Below the pieces are notes generated by a model. That model saw nothing but the letters and a program-made list of their open reading frames with translations, did not search any database and had not been told where the DNA came from. Made by a program: the position numbers and the translations under genes. 64,000 bases of DNA from Acetivibrio sp. MSJd-27 (GTDB lineage Bacteria; Bacillota; Clostridia; UMGS1840; HGM11507): the NCBI RefSeq assembly GCF_018918095.1, contig NZ_JAHLPV010000010.1:1-64000 (forward strand). Direction: 5' to 3'. Positions 23,754 to 32,891 of the stretch are shown one piece after another. Numbering within the stretch: the first letter of the stretch is position 1; every line of letters starts with the position of its first letter.

Positions 23754-25527
23754 TCGCTCTTTCCTCCTTGATACATGCAATTTGGAGTTCTTCCAGCTGT
23801 TTTTCATCCACATAGCCCGGTGCGCCGGACATCAGCTCAGACGCATTCTGTACCTTCGGGAAGGCTGTCACATCCCGCAGACTGTCCGCACCACACATCA
23901 GCATGGCAAGACGGTCAAGACCAAATCCCATGCCGCCGTGAGGCGCCGCGCCGTATTTGTAAGCCTCCACTAGAAAGCCGAATTTCGTTTCAATTTCCTC
24001 GTCGCTGAGCCCCAAAGCCCGGAACATTTTCTGCTGCAGCTCCGCGTCCGTGATACGGATGGCACCGCTGGAAAGCTCAACGCCGTTGAGCACCAGGTCG
24101 AACGCTTTTGCAGCCACCTTGCCCGGATCAGAATCCAAGTATGGAATACATTCATCCATCGGCATAGTAAAAGGGTTGTGCATGGCTACCCAAGTATCGG
24201 AATCCTCGTCATACTCAAAGAAAGGAAACTCCGTAATCCATAAGAAATTGTAACCCTCCGGAATGATATCAAGCTGCTTTGCAATCTTCAGGCGAAGCGC
24301 CCCCAGAACCGGAAGGGTCACCTTGTTTTTGTCTGCTACAATTAGAACAACATCGCCTTTCTGTGCACCCGTACGGGAGAGGATCTTCTCCAGTTCCCCT
24401 TCCGCCATAAACTTGGCGAAAGAACATGCCGGCGTGTCTTCCACCCACCGCACAAAGGCCAGTCCCTTTGCGCCGATACCGCGAACATACTCGGTCAGCT
24501 TGTCGATTTCCTTTCGGGTCAGCACGCCTGCCGCATCCTTTGCCACGATGGCGCGGACGGAACCGCCCGCTTCTATCGCGGAGGAAAATACACCAAAGCC
24601 GCTGTCCTTCACCAGATCGGACAGATCGCAGAGCTCCATGCCGAAGCGGGTATCCGGCTTATCCGAACCATAACGCTCCATGGCCTCCCGGTAAGTCATT
24701 CTCGGAAGGGGAAGCGGAATGTCCACATTCAGCACTTCCTGGAACAGCCGTTTCACGAATCCCTCGTTCATGCTCAGTATATCATCCACGTCCACAAAGG
24801 ACATTTCCAGGTCGATCTGGGTGAATTCCGGCTGCCGGTCCGCCCGCAAATCCTCATCCCGGAAGCAGCGTGCCAGCTGGATATACCGGTCGTAGCCTGC
24901 AATCATCAGCAACTGCTTATATATCTGGGGCGACTGGGGCAGCGCGTAAAAATTCCCCGGATGCACCCTGGAGGGAACCAGATAGTCCCGCGCCCCCTCC
25001 GGCGTGGATTTCATCAGCATAGGAGTTTCTATCTCAATAAAACCGTTTTCATAGTAGTAGTCTCTTGCCACCTTGGCAAGCTTTCCCCGCAGAATCAGAT
25101 TGTCCTGCAGAACTTTTCTCCTCAAATCCAAATAGCGGTATTTCAGTCGAAGCTCCTCATTGACATTGGTATCGTCAGTGATCTCAAAGGGAGGTGTCTG
25201 TGCTTTTGCAAGAATGCGCAGATCGTCCACATAGATTTCAATATTGCCTGTTTTGATGGCAGAATTTTTGCTTTCCCGCTCTCGCACAACACCCTTTGCC
25301 ATCAACACAAATTCACTGCGGCAGGAGGAAGCTTTTTTGAAAATTTCTCGATCGGTTCCGTCGTCGAAAGCCAGTTGAACAATTCCTTCCCGATCCCTTA
25401 GATCAATAAAAATCAGGTTCCCCAGATCGCGTATTTTCTGAACATAGCCGCCCACCGTCACGGTGGTTCCAATCCCTTCCACGTCACCGCAATAATGGGT
25501 ACGTTTTAAGCCTTGCATGGTATCCAT
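23746..25527 (-). CDS. aspS: Aspartyl-tRNA synthetase
   Basis: 593 aa, full bacterial type with an N-terminal OB-fold anticodon domain, a class II core and an inserted GAD domain (about residues 280-420). Visible motifs: GARDYLVPSRVHPGNFYALP, motif 2 ARCFRDEDLRADRQPEFTQI, and motif 3 GMGFGLDRLAMLM. It charges tRNA-Asp; discriminating and non-discriminating forms cannot be told apart by eye. It lies about 150 bases after hisS, the common hisS-aspS order of Firmicutes. The SD before the ATG is weak. Confidence 0.97.
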   Translation of the reverse strand: MDTMQGLKRTHYCGDVEGIGTTVTVGGYVQKIRDLGNLIFIDLRDREGIVQLAFDDGTDREIFKKASSCRSEFVLMAKGVVRERESKNSAIKTGNIEIYVDDLRILAKAQTPPFEITDDTNVNEELRLKYRYLDLRRKVLQDNLILRGKLAKVARDYYYENGFIEIETPMLMKSTPEGARDYLVPSRVHPGNFYALPQSPQIYKQLLMIAGYDRYIQLARCFRDEDLRADRQPEFTQIDLEMSFVDVDDILSMNEGFVKRLFQEVLNVDIPLPLPRMTYREAMERYGSDKPDTRFGMELCDLSDLVKDSGFGVFSSAIEAGGSVRAIVAKDAAGVLTRKEIDKLTEYVRGIGAKGLAFVRWVEDTPACSFAKFMAEGELEKILSRTGAQKGDVVLIVADKNKVTLPVLGALRLKIAKQLDIIPEGYNFLWITEFPFFEYDEDSDTWVAMHNPFTMPMDECIPYLDSDPGKVAAKAFDLVLNGVELSSGAIRITDAELQQKMFRALGLSDEEIETKFGFLVEAYKYGAAPHGGMGFGLDRLAMLMCGADSLRDVTAFPKVQNASELMSGAPGYVDEKQLEELQIACIKEERAND

Positions 25528-25674
25528 AATGTCATCAAGCCTTTCTGTCCGCTATAAAAAGTTTTATTGTGCCATATGCGGACATATACAGCACAGCGTT
25601 GAAGCGAGGCAGGATACAGATTCCCTTTCCCAGCGCTCGCAAAATTTCTTATTCTGTTTGTTTTTGAAGCGGTT

Positions 25675-26928
25675 TTATGAGAGAAATTTTTCTTTCAGTT
25701 CATCCAGGCAAACTTCCTGGCTCTCGCCTGTTTCCATCTGTTTGAGCTGTGCTTTGTTTGCGGCAATCTCATCGTCTCCCAGCACAAGGGTATATTCCGC
25801 CTTGATTTTGTTTGCATATTTCATCTGTGCCTTCACCGAGCGTTCCATATAGTCCTTTTCAGCGCGGATCCCTGCACAGCGCAATGTGTGGACCAATTTT
25901 GCTGCTTTTTTATCCGCTTCCTTTCCGATCGCCGCGATATACAGCTGCGGTTCCTTTGGTTCCGGCAAAGAGATTCCCGCGTTTTCCAGAACCATCAGAA
26001 GCCGTTCGATTCCCATAGCAAAGCCAATTCCGGGGCAGGGTTTTCCGCCCAGTTCTTCCACCAGGTAGTCATACCGTCCGCCGCCGCAGACCGTGCCCTG
26101 GGCGCCGATATCGTTGGAGACAAATTCAAACACCGTTCTGGAGTAATAGTCCAGTCCGCGGACGATGGATTTATCAAGCTGATAAGCGATTCCCATCTCG
26201 TCCAGATAGGAGGTCATTTCCTCAAAATGGGCTTTGCACTCGGGACAAACGCAATCGTAAATTCTGGGGGCATCCTTGAGAACCGACTGACATACCTCGC
26301 TCTTGCAGTCAAACACCCGCATCGGATTGCGCTCCAGCCGTTCCTGGCAGGTTTCGCACAAATCGTTTTTCCGGTCGGTTAAAAATGCTTTTAATTTATC
26401 ATTGTAAGCCTTACGGCAGGAGGGACAGCCGATATTGTTCAAATTTAAGGTCAGGTTTTGAATCCCAAGCTTGTCGAAAATGTGCTTCACAAGCGAAATT
26501 ACTTCCGCGTCCGCCGCCGGGGAAGCCGCACCGAACATCTCTACACCGAACTGCCGGAATTCCCGAAGCCTGCCTGCCTGGGGTTTTTCATAACGGTAAC
26601 AGGAAATCATATAGTACAGCTTGGTGGGCTGGCTGTCCGCATAAAGCCCATGTTCCAGAAAACTGCGTACAACACCTGCTGTACCTTCCGGGCGAAGGGT
26701 TATGCTTCGTTCGCCCTTATCGTTGAAGGTATACATTTCCTTGGAAACCACGTCGCTGGTTTCCCCAACGCCCCGGACGTAAAGCTCGGTGTGCTCAAAC
26801 ACCGGAATCCGAATCTCTTTAAACTGAAAAGAATCACAGATATCTCGCAGCGTTTTTTCAACAAACTGCCATTTGGCTGAATCCTTCGGCAGAATATCAA
26901 TCGTGCCCTTTGGCGCTTTTAAACTCAT
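25675..26928 (-). CDS. hisS: Histidyl-tRNA synthetase
   Basis: 417 aa, a normal length. Class II motif 2 (CYRYEKPQAGRLREFRQFGV), the His-specific RGLDYYSRTVFEF and GGRYDYLVEELGG, and a C-terminal anticodon-binding domain are present. It carries an insertion with two CxxC-like pairs (IGCPSCRKAYND and CETCQERL, then CDCVCPECKAHF near residue 230), a feature of many clostridial HisRS. The start overlaps the end of the FAH-family gene by 4 bases, so translation is coupled. Confidence 0.97.
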   Translation of the reverse strand: MSLKAPKGTIDILPKDSAKWQFVEKTLRDICDSFQFKEIRIPVFEHTELYVRGVGETSDVVSKEMYTFNDKGERSITLRPEGTAGVVRSFLEHGLYADSQPTKLYYMISCYRYEKPQAGRLREFRQFGVEMFGAASPAADAEVISLVKHIFDKLGIQNLTLNLNNIGCPSCRKAYNDKLKAFLTDRKNDLCETCQERLERNPMRVFDCKSEVCQSVLKDAPRIYDCVCPECKAHFEEMTSYLDEMGIAYQLDKSIVRGLDYYSRTVFEFVSNDIGAQGTVCGGGRYDYLVEELGGKPCPGIGFAMGIERLLMVLENAGISLPEPKEPQLYIAAIGKEADKKAAKLVHTLRCAGIRAEKDYMERSVKAQMKYANKIKAEYTLVLGDDEIAANKAQLKQMETGESQEVCLDELKEKFLS

Positions 26929-27698
26929 TTTACCATAACTCCGTTTCTTACTTTATTCCGCAAAATCATTTCATTGTTTAAGACGACTTCCACCCTGTCT
27001 CCCTGCATCATAGGGCCGATGCCGGAAGGTGTCCCCGTGGTAATCACATCCCCTGGATACAGTGTCATTGCTCTGGATACAAAGGAAACCAGCTCTTCTG
27101 CCGGAAATAAGAATTCCCGCGTGTTGGAATGCTGTTTTACCTCTCCGTTTAAAATGAGTTTGATATCCGTTTCATAAGGGTTGAGGGAATCGTCGATATA
27201 AGGCCCGAACGGTGCAAAGGTATCATACCCCTTGGCTCTTGTCCACTGTCCGTCCAAGGCCTGAATATGTCGCGCTGTCACGTCGTTTAAGCAGGTGTAT
27301 CCCAGGATATATGCCTCTGCATCCTCCTTTCGGATATTCCGGCAGGTTTTTCGGATTACCAGGGCAAATTCCGCCTCATAATCGACCTGCCCCACATTCT
27401 CCGGGATTTCAATAAAGCCCTCTGGTTCCAGCACTGCGGAGGAGGGCTTTAGAAAGATAACCGGCTCCTGCGGCGTCTGAAACTCCATTTCCCGGATATG
27501 CTCTTTATAATTCAGCCCTACCGCCACAATCTTGGAGGGACAGGAAGGCGCCAGCAGGCGGATCTTGTCAAGGGGATAAGTATTTCCGCTATACTCCATT
27601 TCTCTGAAATAATCGCCCTTGCATTCCTGCACCGTATCCCCGTTTAAGATACCATATTTCTCCTGCCCATCGGGCGTATAAAATCTTACATATTTCAT
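26925..27698 (-). CDS. Fumarylacetoacetate hydrolase-family protein
   Basis: 257 aa. The family core is visible from about residue 55: VAVGLNYKEHIREMEF, FLKPSSAVLEPEGFIEIP, VDYEAEFALVI with acidic metal ligands, GYTCLNDVTARHIQ and ITTGTPSGIGPM. Enzymes of this family hydrolyse or decarboxylate diketo acids such as fumarylpyruvate or oxaloacetate using Mg2+. Nothing else in the operon belongs to aromatic breakdown, so the substrate is more likely a general metabolite such as oxaloacetate enol (inference). It is inserted between engB and hisS with 4-base overlaps on both sides. Confidence 0.88.
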   Translation of the reverse strand: MKYVRFYTPDGQEKYGILNGDTVQECKGDYFREMEYSGNTYPLDKIRLLAPSCPSKIVAVGLNYKEHIREMEFQTPQEPVIFLKPSSAVLEPEGFIEIPENVGQVDYEAEFALVIRKTCRNIRKEDAEAYILGYTCLNDVTARHIQALDGQWTRAKGYDTFAPFGPYIDDSLNPYETDIKLILNGEVKQHSNTREFLFPAEELVSFVSRAMTLYPGDVITTGTPSGIGPMMQGDRVEVVLNNEMILRNKVRNGVMVK

Positions 27699-28270
27699 GG
27701 GAGCAATCCTTCTATCTTGTCTAAAATTTCGTCCCGACCGGTACCGTCTTTGGACGAAAAAACAAACACTTCCTTCAGATCCAACAATTCTTTGACGCGT
27801 GCCACAGACTCTTCTATTTGATACTTCTTCAGCTTGTCTGCTTTGGTCAGCACCACAAAGGGATCATAGCCGTTGGACAGAATATACTCAAACATTACCA
27901 TATCGTCCTTGGTGGGCTTATGGCGGATATCCAGGAGCAAAATAACCGCTCCCAGATTTTCCCGCTGCCCCAGATAAGTCTCCATCATTTTTCCCCAGGA
28001 CGCTTTTTCCGCCTGGGATACCTTTGCGTAGCCATATCCCGGCAAATCCACCAGACAGAACTGATGGTTTACCTCGTAGAAATTGATGGACACCGTCTTT
28101 CCCTGCTCCTTGGAGACACGGGCCAGACTCTTGCGGTTGCACATTTTATTGATAAAGGAGGATTTACCCACATTGGATCTCCCCACCATAGCGATCTCCA
28201 TAAAGTCGTGGCTGGGATAGTCTTTTTTGTGATAAGCTGATTTGATAAATTCAGAGCTCTTGATAATCAT
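27695..28270 (-). CDS. engB: Ribosome biogenesis GTPase YsxC/EngB
   Basis: 191 aa, a standard length. G1 GRSNVGKSSF near residue 30, G3 DLPGYGYA near residue 75, G4 TKADK near residue 142 and G5-like FSSKDGTG are intact. The protein helps late assembly of the 50S subunit. It follows lon with a 4-base overlap, the common lon-engB pair of Firmicutes. Confidence 0.96.
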   Translation of the reverse strand: MIIKSSEFIKSAYHKKDYPSHDFMEIAMVGRSNVGKSSFINKMCNRKSLARVSKEQGKTVSINFYEVNHQFCLVDLPGYGYAKVSQAEKASWGKMMETYLGQRENLGAVILLLDIRHKPTKDDMVMFEYILSNGYDPFVVLTKADKLKKYQIEESVARVKELLDLKEVFVFSSKDGTGRDEILDKIEGLLP

Positions 28271-30621
28271 TGCACCACATCTTTCTCCAGCGCATTTTCC
28301 AGAACCTCATCCATGGTTTTCACTGGGATAAAGTGAAATTCTTCCGGCAATTCCTTTTCGATCTCCAGCGTATCCTTTTGATTGTCATAAGGAATGATAA
28401 TATTTTTGATATTATGCCGGTGCGCTGCCAGCGATTTTTCCTTCAGTCCGCCGATGGCAAGAACCCTCCCGCGGATGGTCACCTCGCCTGTCATGGCAAT
28501 ATCACTGCGGATGGGGCTTCCTGTCAAAGCGGACACCACCGCTGTTGCCATGGTAATGCCGGCGGAGGGCCCATCCTTGGGCGTTGCCCCTTCCGGCACG
28601 TGAATATGAATATCTTTTGTCTTGTAAAAATCCTTTTCAACACCAAGTTGTTCTGCTTTGGAACGAATATAGCAGACCGCCGCACTGGCGGATTCCTTCA
28701 TGACATCCCCCAAGTGTCCGGTCAATTCTATCTTTCCGGTACCGTCCAGCACATTGACCTCGATATTTAGCAGGGTACCCCCGTATGAGGTATAGGCCAG
28801 ACCGGTTGCCACCCCGGCCTCATGGTTTGCAATCTCAATCTGATCGATGTATTTTCTCGGCCCCATATATTTGGACAGATTCTTTCCATTGATGCGGACG
28901 TTTTCCTTTCCGTCCAGCTCCATATCACAGATGGCTTTACGGATCAGAGTTCCGATTTCCCGTTCCAAATTCCGAACACCGGATTCAATCGTATAATAGT
29001 TGATCAGTTCCCAGAGAGCAGATTTGTCTACTGAAATTTCCTGACGGCTCACCCCGTTCTCCTTCATCTGCTTGGGAAGCAGATGCTCCTTCGCAATATG
29101 CATCTTTTCATAGCAGGTATAGCTGGAAAGTTCAATCACTTCCATTCTATCCAGCAGTGCCGGTGGAATGGTGCTTGTCGTGTTGGCTGTTGTGATGAAC
29201 ATCACCTTTGACAGATCAAAGGGAATCTCCAGAAAATGATCCCGGAAACTGTGGTTCTGCTCTTTATCCAGCACTTCCAGCATAGCAGCTGCGGGATCCC
29301 CCCGAAAGTCGGAAGCCATTTTATCAATCTCATCCAGCAAAATCAAAGGGTTTGATGACTTTGCCTGCCGCACTGCGTTGATGATGCGCCCCGGCATGGC
29401 GCCGATATAGGTTCTCCTGTGACCTCGAATATCCGCCTCATCCCGTACTCCCCCCAGAGACAAACGCACGAAATTGCGGTTCACCGCCCGAGCAACCGAG
29501 CTGGCAATGGAGGTTTTCCCTACGCCGGGAGGTCCTACCAGACAGAGGACAACACTCTTAGCGTTCTCATTTTTCTTCCGCACAGCTAGATACTCTACAA
29601 TACGATCTTTTACCTTTGACAATCCGTAATGATCCTTGTCAAGGATTTTCCGGCATTTCTTTAAATCAATGGTTTCCTTCGTAAAATCATTCCATGGAAG
29701 TTCAAAAACCGTGTCCAGATAGGTTCTTACCACGGTTGCTTCATGGGAGCCCGACGGCATCTTATACAGCCTGCCTATTTCTTTTTCAATCTTCTGCCCG
29801 TTCTCCTCGCTGACCTGAATATTCTTTAGCTTTTCCCGGTATTCATCCACCTCGGAAGCGATATCCTCCCGGTCTCCCAGTTCCGACTGAATGACCTTGA
29901 GCTGTTCCCGCAGGAAATATTCCTTCTGGTTCTGATCAATATTCTCCTTAACTTTTTTTTGTATCTGACGCTCAATATTTGTGATCTCAATTTCCCGAAT
30001 CAAAATTTTAATCAGACGTTCCAGCCGTTCTTTTACCGTTTTTGTCTCCAGCAGCTGCTGTTTCACTTCATTCGGAACATTCAAATTCGCACAGATCACA
30101 TAGGAGAGCTGTTCCATATCCTGATTCATCGCAGTGATGGAAAGCAGTGTATCCGGCGCAATATGATTGTTCAGCGCAAAATAGTCCTCAAACAGTTCCA
30201 GAACACGGCGCACCAATGCCTCATAATTCTTGGTAACCCGTTTCGGTTTTTCTGTTTCAATCCATTCCAGTTCACACCGGAAGTAAGGCTCCGTTGCCAC
30301 AAAGCTGTTCAGACGCGCGGTTTGCAAACCTTCCACCAGCACACGGATGGTATTGTTCGGAAGCTTTAACAACTGCTTAACCTTTGCGATCGTTCCCACC
30401 TTATAAAAATCGTCGAACCCCGGCTTTTCCACATTGGCCGCAATCTGGGAAACCAAAAAAATGTTCTGATCCGTCACCATCGCCTCTTCGATCGCTTTGA
30501 CGGATATCGCCCTGGAGGCATCCAAATGCAGTATCATATTCGGAAAAACCACCAGCCCCCTCAGGGGAAGGAGGGGCATATATATAAACTTTTTGTCTTC
30601 CTGCAATGTCTTTTTCGGCAT
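28267..30621 (-). CDS. lon: ATP-dependent protease Lon
   Basis: 784 aa, full length. It contains an N-terminal substrate-binding domain (LPLRGLVVFPNMILHLD), an AAA+ module with Walker A GPPGVGKTSIASS (about residue 365) and Walker B ILLDEIDK, and a C-terminal serine protease domain. The catalytic Ser is in PKDGPSAGITMATA and the Lys in GGLKEKSLAAHRH. It degrades misfolded and regulatory proteins in the cytoplasm. It is the first gene of the long minus-strand run ending at 19321. Confidence 0.97.
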   Translation of the reverse strand: MPKKTLQEDKKFIYMPLLPLRGLVVFPNMILHLDASRAISVKAIEEAMVTDQNIFLVSQIAANVEKPGFDDFYKVGTIAKVKQLLKLPNNTIRVLVEGLQTARLNSFVATEPYFRCELEWIETEKPKRVTKNYEALVRRVLELFEDYFALNNHIAPDTLLSITAMNQDMEQLSYVICANLNVPNEVKQQLLETKTVKERLERLIKILIREIEITNIERQIQKKVKENIDQNQKEYFLREQLKVIQSELGDREDIASEVDEYREKLKNIQVSEENGQKIEKEIGRLYKMPSGSHEATVVRTYLDTVFELPWNDFTKETIDLKKCRKILDKDHYGLSKVKDRIVEYLAVRKKNENAKSVVLCLVGPPGVGKTSIASSVARAVNRNFVRLSLGGVRDEADIRGHRRTYIGAMPGRIINAVRQAKSSNPLILLDEIDKMASDFRGDPAAAMLEVLDKEQNHSFRDHFLEIPFDLSKVMFITTANTTSTIPPALLDRMEVIELSSYTCYEKMHIAKEHLLPKQMKENGVSRQEISVDKSALWELINYYTIESGVRNLEREIGTLIRKAICDMELDGKENVRINGKNLSKYMGPRKYIDQIEIANHEAGVATGLAYTSYGGTLLNIEVNVLDGTGKIELTGHLGDVMKESASAAVCYIRSKAEQLGVEKDFYKTKDIHIHVPEGATPKDGPSAGITMATAVVSALTGSPIRSDIAMTGEVTIRGRVLAIGGLKEKSLAAHRHNIKNIIIPYDNQKDTLEIEKELPEEFHFIPVKTMDEVLENALEKDVVQ

Positions 30622-30711
30622 TCTTTAAGCTCCTTCTCTTTTTCTATCCCCGGCGGACTTGATTTCATCCGCTTGTTCCCTACTTGTTGTAAATTACAAA
30701 TATACTATTCT

Positions 30712-30740
30712 ATTCTAATACACTTGTCCCGGTTTTTCAA
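30712..30740 (-). promoter_or_regulatory. lon operon promoter
   Basis: TTGAAA (30735-30740), a 17-base spacer and TAGAAT (30712-30717) on the minus strand. A 13-base palindrome TTGTAAATTACAA at about 30686-30698 lies between it and the lon start. No CIRCE or CtsR site was recognised. Confidence 0.55.
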
Positions 30741-30803
30741 TAGGAAATATTCAGGATTTACAATTTGTTCATGTCGTTTTCCAGAAGCATAGAACGCAAA
30801 AAA

Positions 30804-30833
30804 GCTGCGGCAAAATCCAAGTTTTGCCGCAGC
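30804..30833 (-). terminator. Terminator of the HEAT-repeat gene
   Basis: A perfect 12-base stem GCTGCGGCAAAA with a 6-base loop, followed by TTTTTTGCG on the minus strand. The same stem sequence recurs in the terminator at 39086-39112. Confidence 0.9.
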
Positions 30834-30858
30834 CCTTTCCATCCGTGTTCAGAAGGTC

Positions 30859-31200
30859 TTAATCGTCTTTTTGTCTCGCTGTTTTTATCGCCTTATGAAT
30901 CGCCTGAACCAGTTCCGTTTTCTCCTCAGGCGTTCTTTCCATCAGCTGCTGCAGTTCCGCCACATGGTGCTCGGAACCAATTTTCCCCAGATTGTTCACA
31001 GCAACCAGCTGTATTTTCTCCTCCGGATCCCGGATGAGAATCCCCAGCACATTGCCCGAGACATCCGTCTTCACCTTTCCGCAGGCCTGTGCCAAGGCAA
31101 GCCGTGTATCGCTGTCGGCATAAAGGTATAATTTTTCGATTTTATCCCAATTTCCTTTCTCCAGATACTTTTGCATTTTTTCTTCTTTACTTCCAAACAT
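30859..31200 (-). CDS. HEAT-repeat domain protein
   Basis: 113 aa, all helical by appearance. Two or three HEAT-like repeats are visible: DTRLALAQACGKVKTDVSGN and EEKIQLVAVNNLGKIGSEHH, followed by a helix with ELVQAIHKAIKTA. Such domains act as protein-binding scaffolds. It has its own terminator and no obvious partner gene. Start is ATG after AAGGGAAGAAAG. Confidence 0.75.
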   Translation of the reverse strand: MFGSKEEKMQKYLEKGNWDKIEKLYLYADSDTRLALAQACGKVKTDVSGNVLGILIRDPEEKIQLVAVNNLGKIGSEHHVAELQQLMERTPEEKTELVQAIHKAIKTARQKDD

Positions 31201-31220
31201 GATAAACTTTCTTCCCTTCT

Positions 31221-31234
31221 TGGAAACGTTTTTA
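31221..31234. promoter_or_regulatory. cre-like sequence
   Basis: TGGAAACGTTTTTA matches the CcpA operator consensus at most positions, and lies in a short inverted repeat GAAACGT/ACGTTTC. It is just upstream of the HEAT-repeat gene and about 175 bases upstream of the alanine symporter. A chance match is possible. Confidence 0.3.
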
Positions 31235-31334
31235 CGTTTCTTTGTGTATTCTGATTGGAGACTATTTTAATCCTACTTTATGAACAAATATCATGAAATT
31301 GAAAAACAAATTGTAAATAAAGCCAAAATGCTTG

Positions 31335-31363
31335 TTTACAAATTAACAATCCCCTGTTAAAAT
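31335..31363 (+). promoter_or_regulatory. Promoter of the alanine symporter gene
   Basis: TTTACA (31335-31340), a 17-base spacer and TAAAAT (31358-31363), about 45 bases before the ATG. Confidence 0.55.
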
Positions 31364-31409
31364 GATATAGAAATAAAAAAGTTTTTCTTTTCAAAAAAGG
31401 AGAAAAGAG

Positions 31410-32777
31410 ATGGGAACTCTACTGGAAATTGTCAAAAATATCAACAGCGTACTATGGAATAGTATCCTGCTGTTTGTCCTGCTGGGAACAGGCTTCTACT
31501 TTACCTTTAAACTGAGATTTATACAAGTGCGGAAATTAAAGGACAGCTTTCGCCTGACTTTTGGAAATATAAAATTAAAAGGTGGAAAAGCGGGAAAGGA
31601 TGGTATGAGCTCTTTTCAATCGCTTGCCACAGCCATCGCATCCCAGGTGGGAACTGGCAATCTGGCAGGTGCGGCGACTGCTATCGCTTCCGGCGGACCT
31701 GGAGCCGTTTTCTGGATGTGGCTGAGCGCTTTCTTTGGAATGGCAACCAATTATGCAGAGGCAACGCTTGGCCAAAAATTTAAGACAAAAGATGAGGAAG
31801 GTCACGTTGTCGGCGGTCCGGTTTACTATATTACACAGGGGATCCAATCCAAATTTGGTAAGTTTCTCGCGGTGTGCTTTGCACTTTTTATCGCAGTCGG
31901 CTTGGGATTGTTCGGTAATATGGTACAGTCCAACTCCATCGGAGCAGTGTATGCAAACACCTTTCATATACCCCCGGCAGTTATCGGCGTTATTACTGCC
32001 ATTATCGCTTTGATTGTCATCCTGGGAGGCGTCAAACGAGTTGCCTCTGTCACGGAAAAGATCGTGCCGGTGATGGCTGTCGTGTATCTGCTGTGCGCGC
32101 TTGTTATCATTTTTTCCAACATCATTCGGGTGCCGGATGCTTTCCGCCAAATTTTCGTCTGTGCCTTCCAGCCCCAGGCTATGATGAGCGGAGCGGCAGG
32201 CATCACCGTAAAGGAAGCGATGCGTTACGGATTTGCACGGGGATTGTTCTCCAATGAGGCGGGGATGGGTACAACGCCTCACGCCCACGCGCTGGCGAAA
32301 GTGGAGCACCCCGCGAAGCAGGGTACCATCGCCATGATGGGCGTCTTTTTTGACACCTTCGTTATCCTTACCATCACCTCCCTTGTGCTGATTCTCACAA
32401 ACCCTTTTTCCTCCGGCGAAACAGGGATCGCTTTGACACAACTGGCGTTCCATCAGGTGTTCCCCCATCTGGGGAACCTTATCATCACCGTATGCCTGAC
32501 CTTCTTCGCCTTTTCCACCATCATTGCATGGTATTTCTTTGCGGAGGTCAATGTGAGATATCTGTTTGGCAGGAAAGCGGTTGCCGTCTATGCCGTTACC
32601 GTGGCTGTATTCATTGTGATCGGCGCCACTCTGGACGGAGGTTTGGTGTGGGAGCTGTCGGATATGTTTAACGGTCTTATGGTAATCCCCAATGTCATCG
32701 GTTTGCTGGCTCTACGGAAGGTCGTTTCAGCCCTCAGCCGGGATTATGATGAAATAAATTCCGGAAATGGAAAGTAA
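31410..32777 (+). CDS. Alanine/glycine:cation symporter (AGCS family)
   Basis: 455 aa with about ten to eleven membrane segments. Family signatures: SLATAIASQVGTGNLAGAAT near residue 70, GGPGAVFWMWLSAFFGMATN near 95, and a later FARGLFSNEAGMGTTPHAHA near 280. AGCS proteins import alanine or glycine with Na+ or H+. It is a single gene with its own promoter and a GGAG SD. The window also encodes a V-ATPase with Na+ ligands, so sodium coupling is plausible. Confidence 0.93.
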   Translation: MGTLLEIVKNINSVLWNSILLFVLLGTGFYFTFKLRFIQVRKLKDSFRLTFGNIKLKGGKAGKDGMSSFQSLATAIASQVGTGNLAGAATAIASGGPGAVFWMWLSAFFGMATNYAEATLGQKFKTKDEEGHVVGGPVYYITQGIQSKFGKFLAVCFALFIAVGLGLFGNMVQSNSIGAVYANTFHIPPAVIGVITAIIALIVILGGVKRVASVTEKIVPVMAVVYLLCALVIIFSNIIRVPDAFRQIFVCAFQPQAMMSGAAGITVKEAMRYGFARGLFSNEAGMGTTPHAHALAKVEHPAKQGTIAMMGVFFDTFVILTITSLVLILTNPFSSGETGIALTQLAFHQVFPHLGNLIITVCLTFFAFSTIIAWYFFAEVNVRYLFGRKAVAVYAVTVAVFIVIGATLDGGLVWELSDMFNGLMVIPNVIGLLALRKVVSALSRDYDEINSGNGK

Positions 32778-32835
32778 CAAAACAGTTACTCCTAGATATT
32801 AGCGGTTTTTCCTTTTCAATGGCAATGTTTTTTTC

Positions 32836-32864
32836 TTGCGTTTTATAGTTATCTGTAGTATAAT
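32836..32864 (+). promoter_or_regulatory. Promoter of nfnAB
   Basis: TTGCGT (32836-32841), a 17-base spacer and a perfect TATAAT (32859-32864), about 28 bases before the ATG. Confidence 0.65.
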
Positions 32865-32891
32865 AATTAACGTTTATGGAGGTGTCTTACA

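Noticed and set aside
31575-32468. 297-aa minus-strand frame
   Set aside because: Antisense to the alanine symporter, which has clear AGCS signatures.
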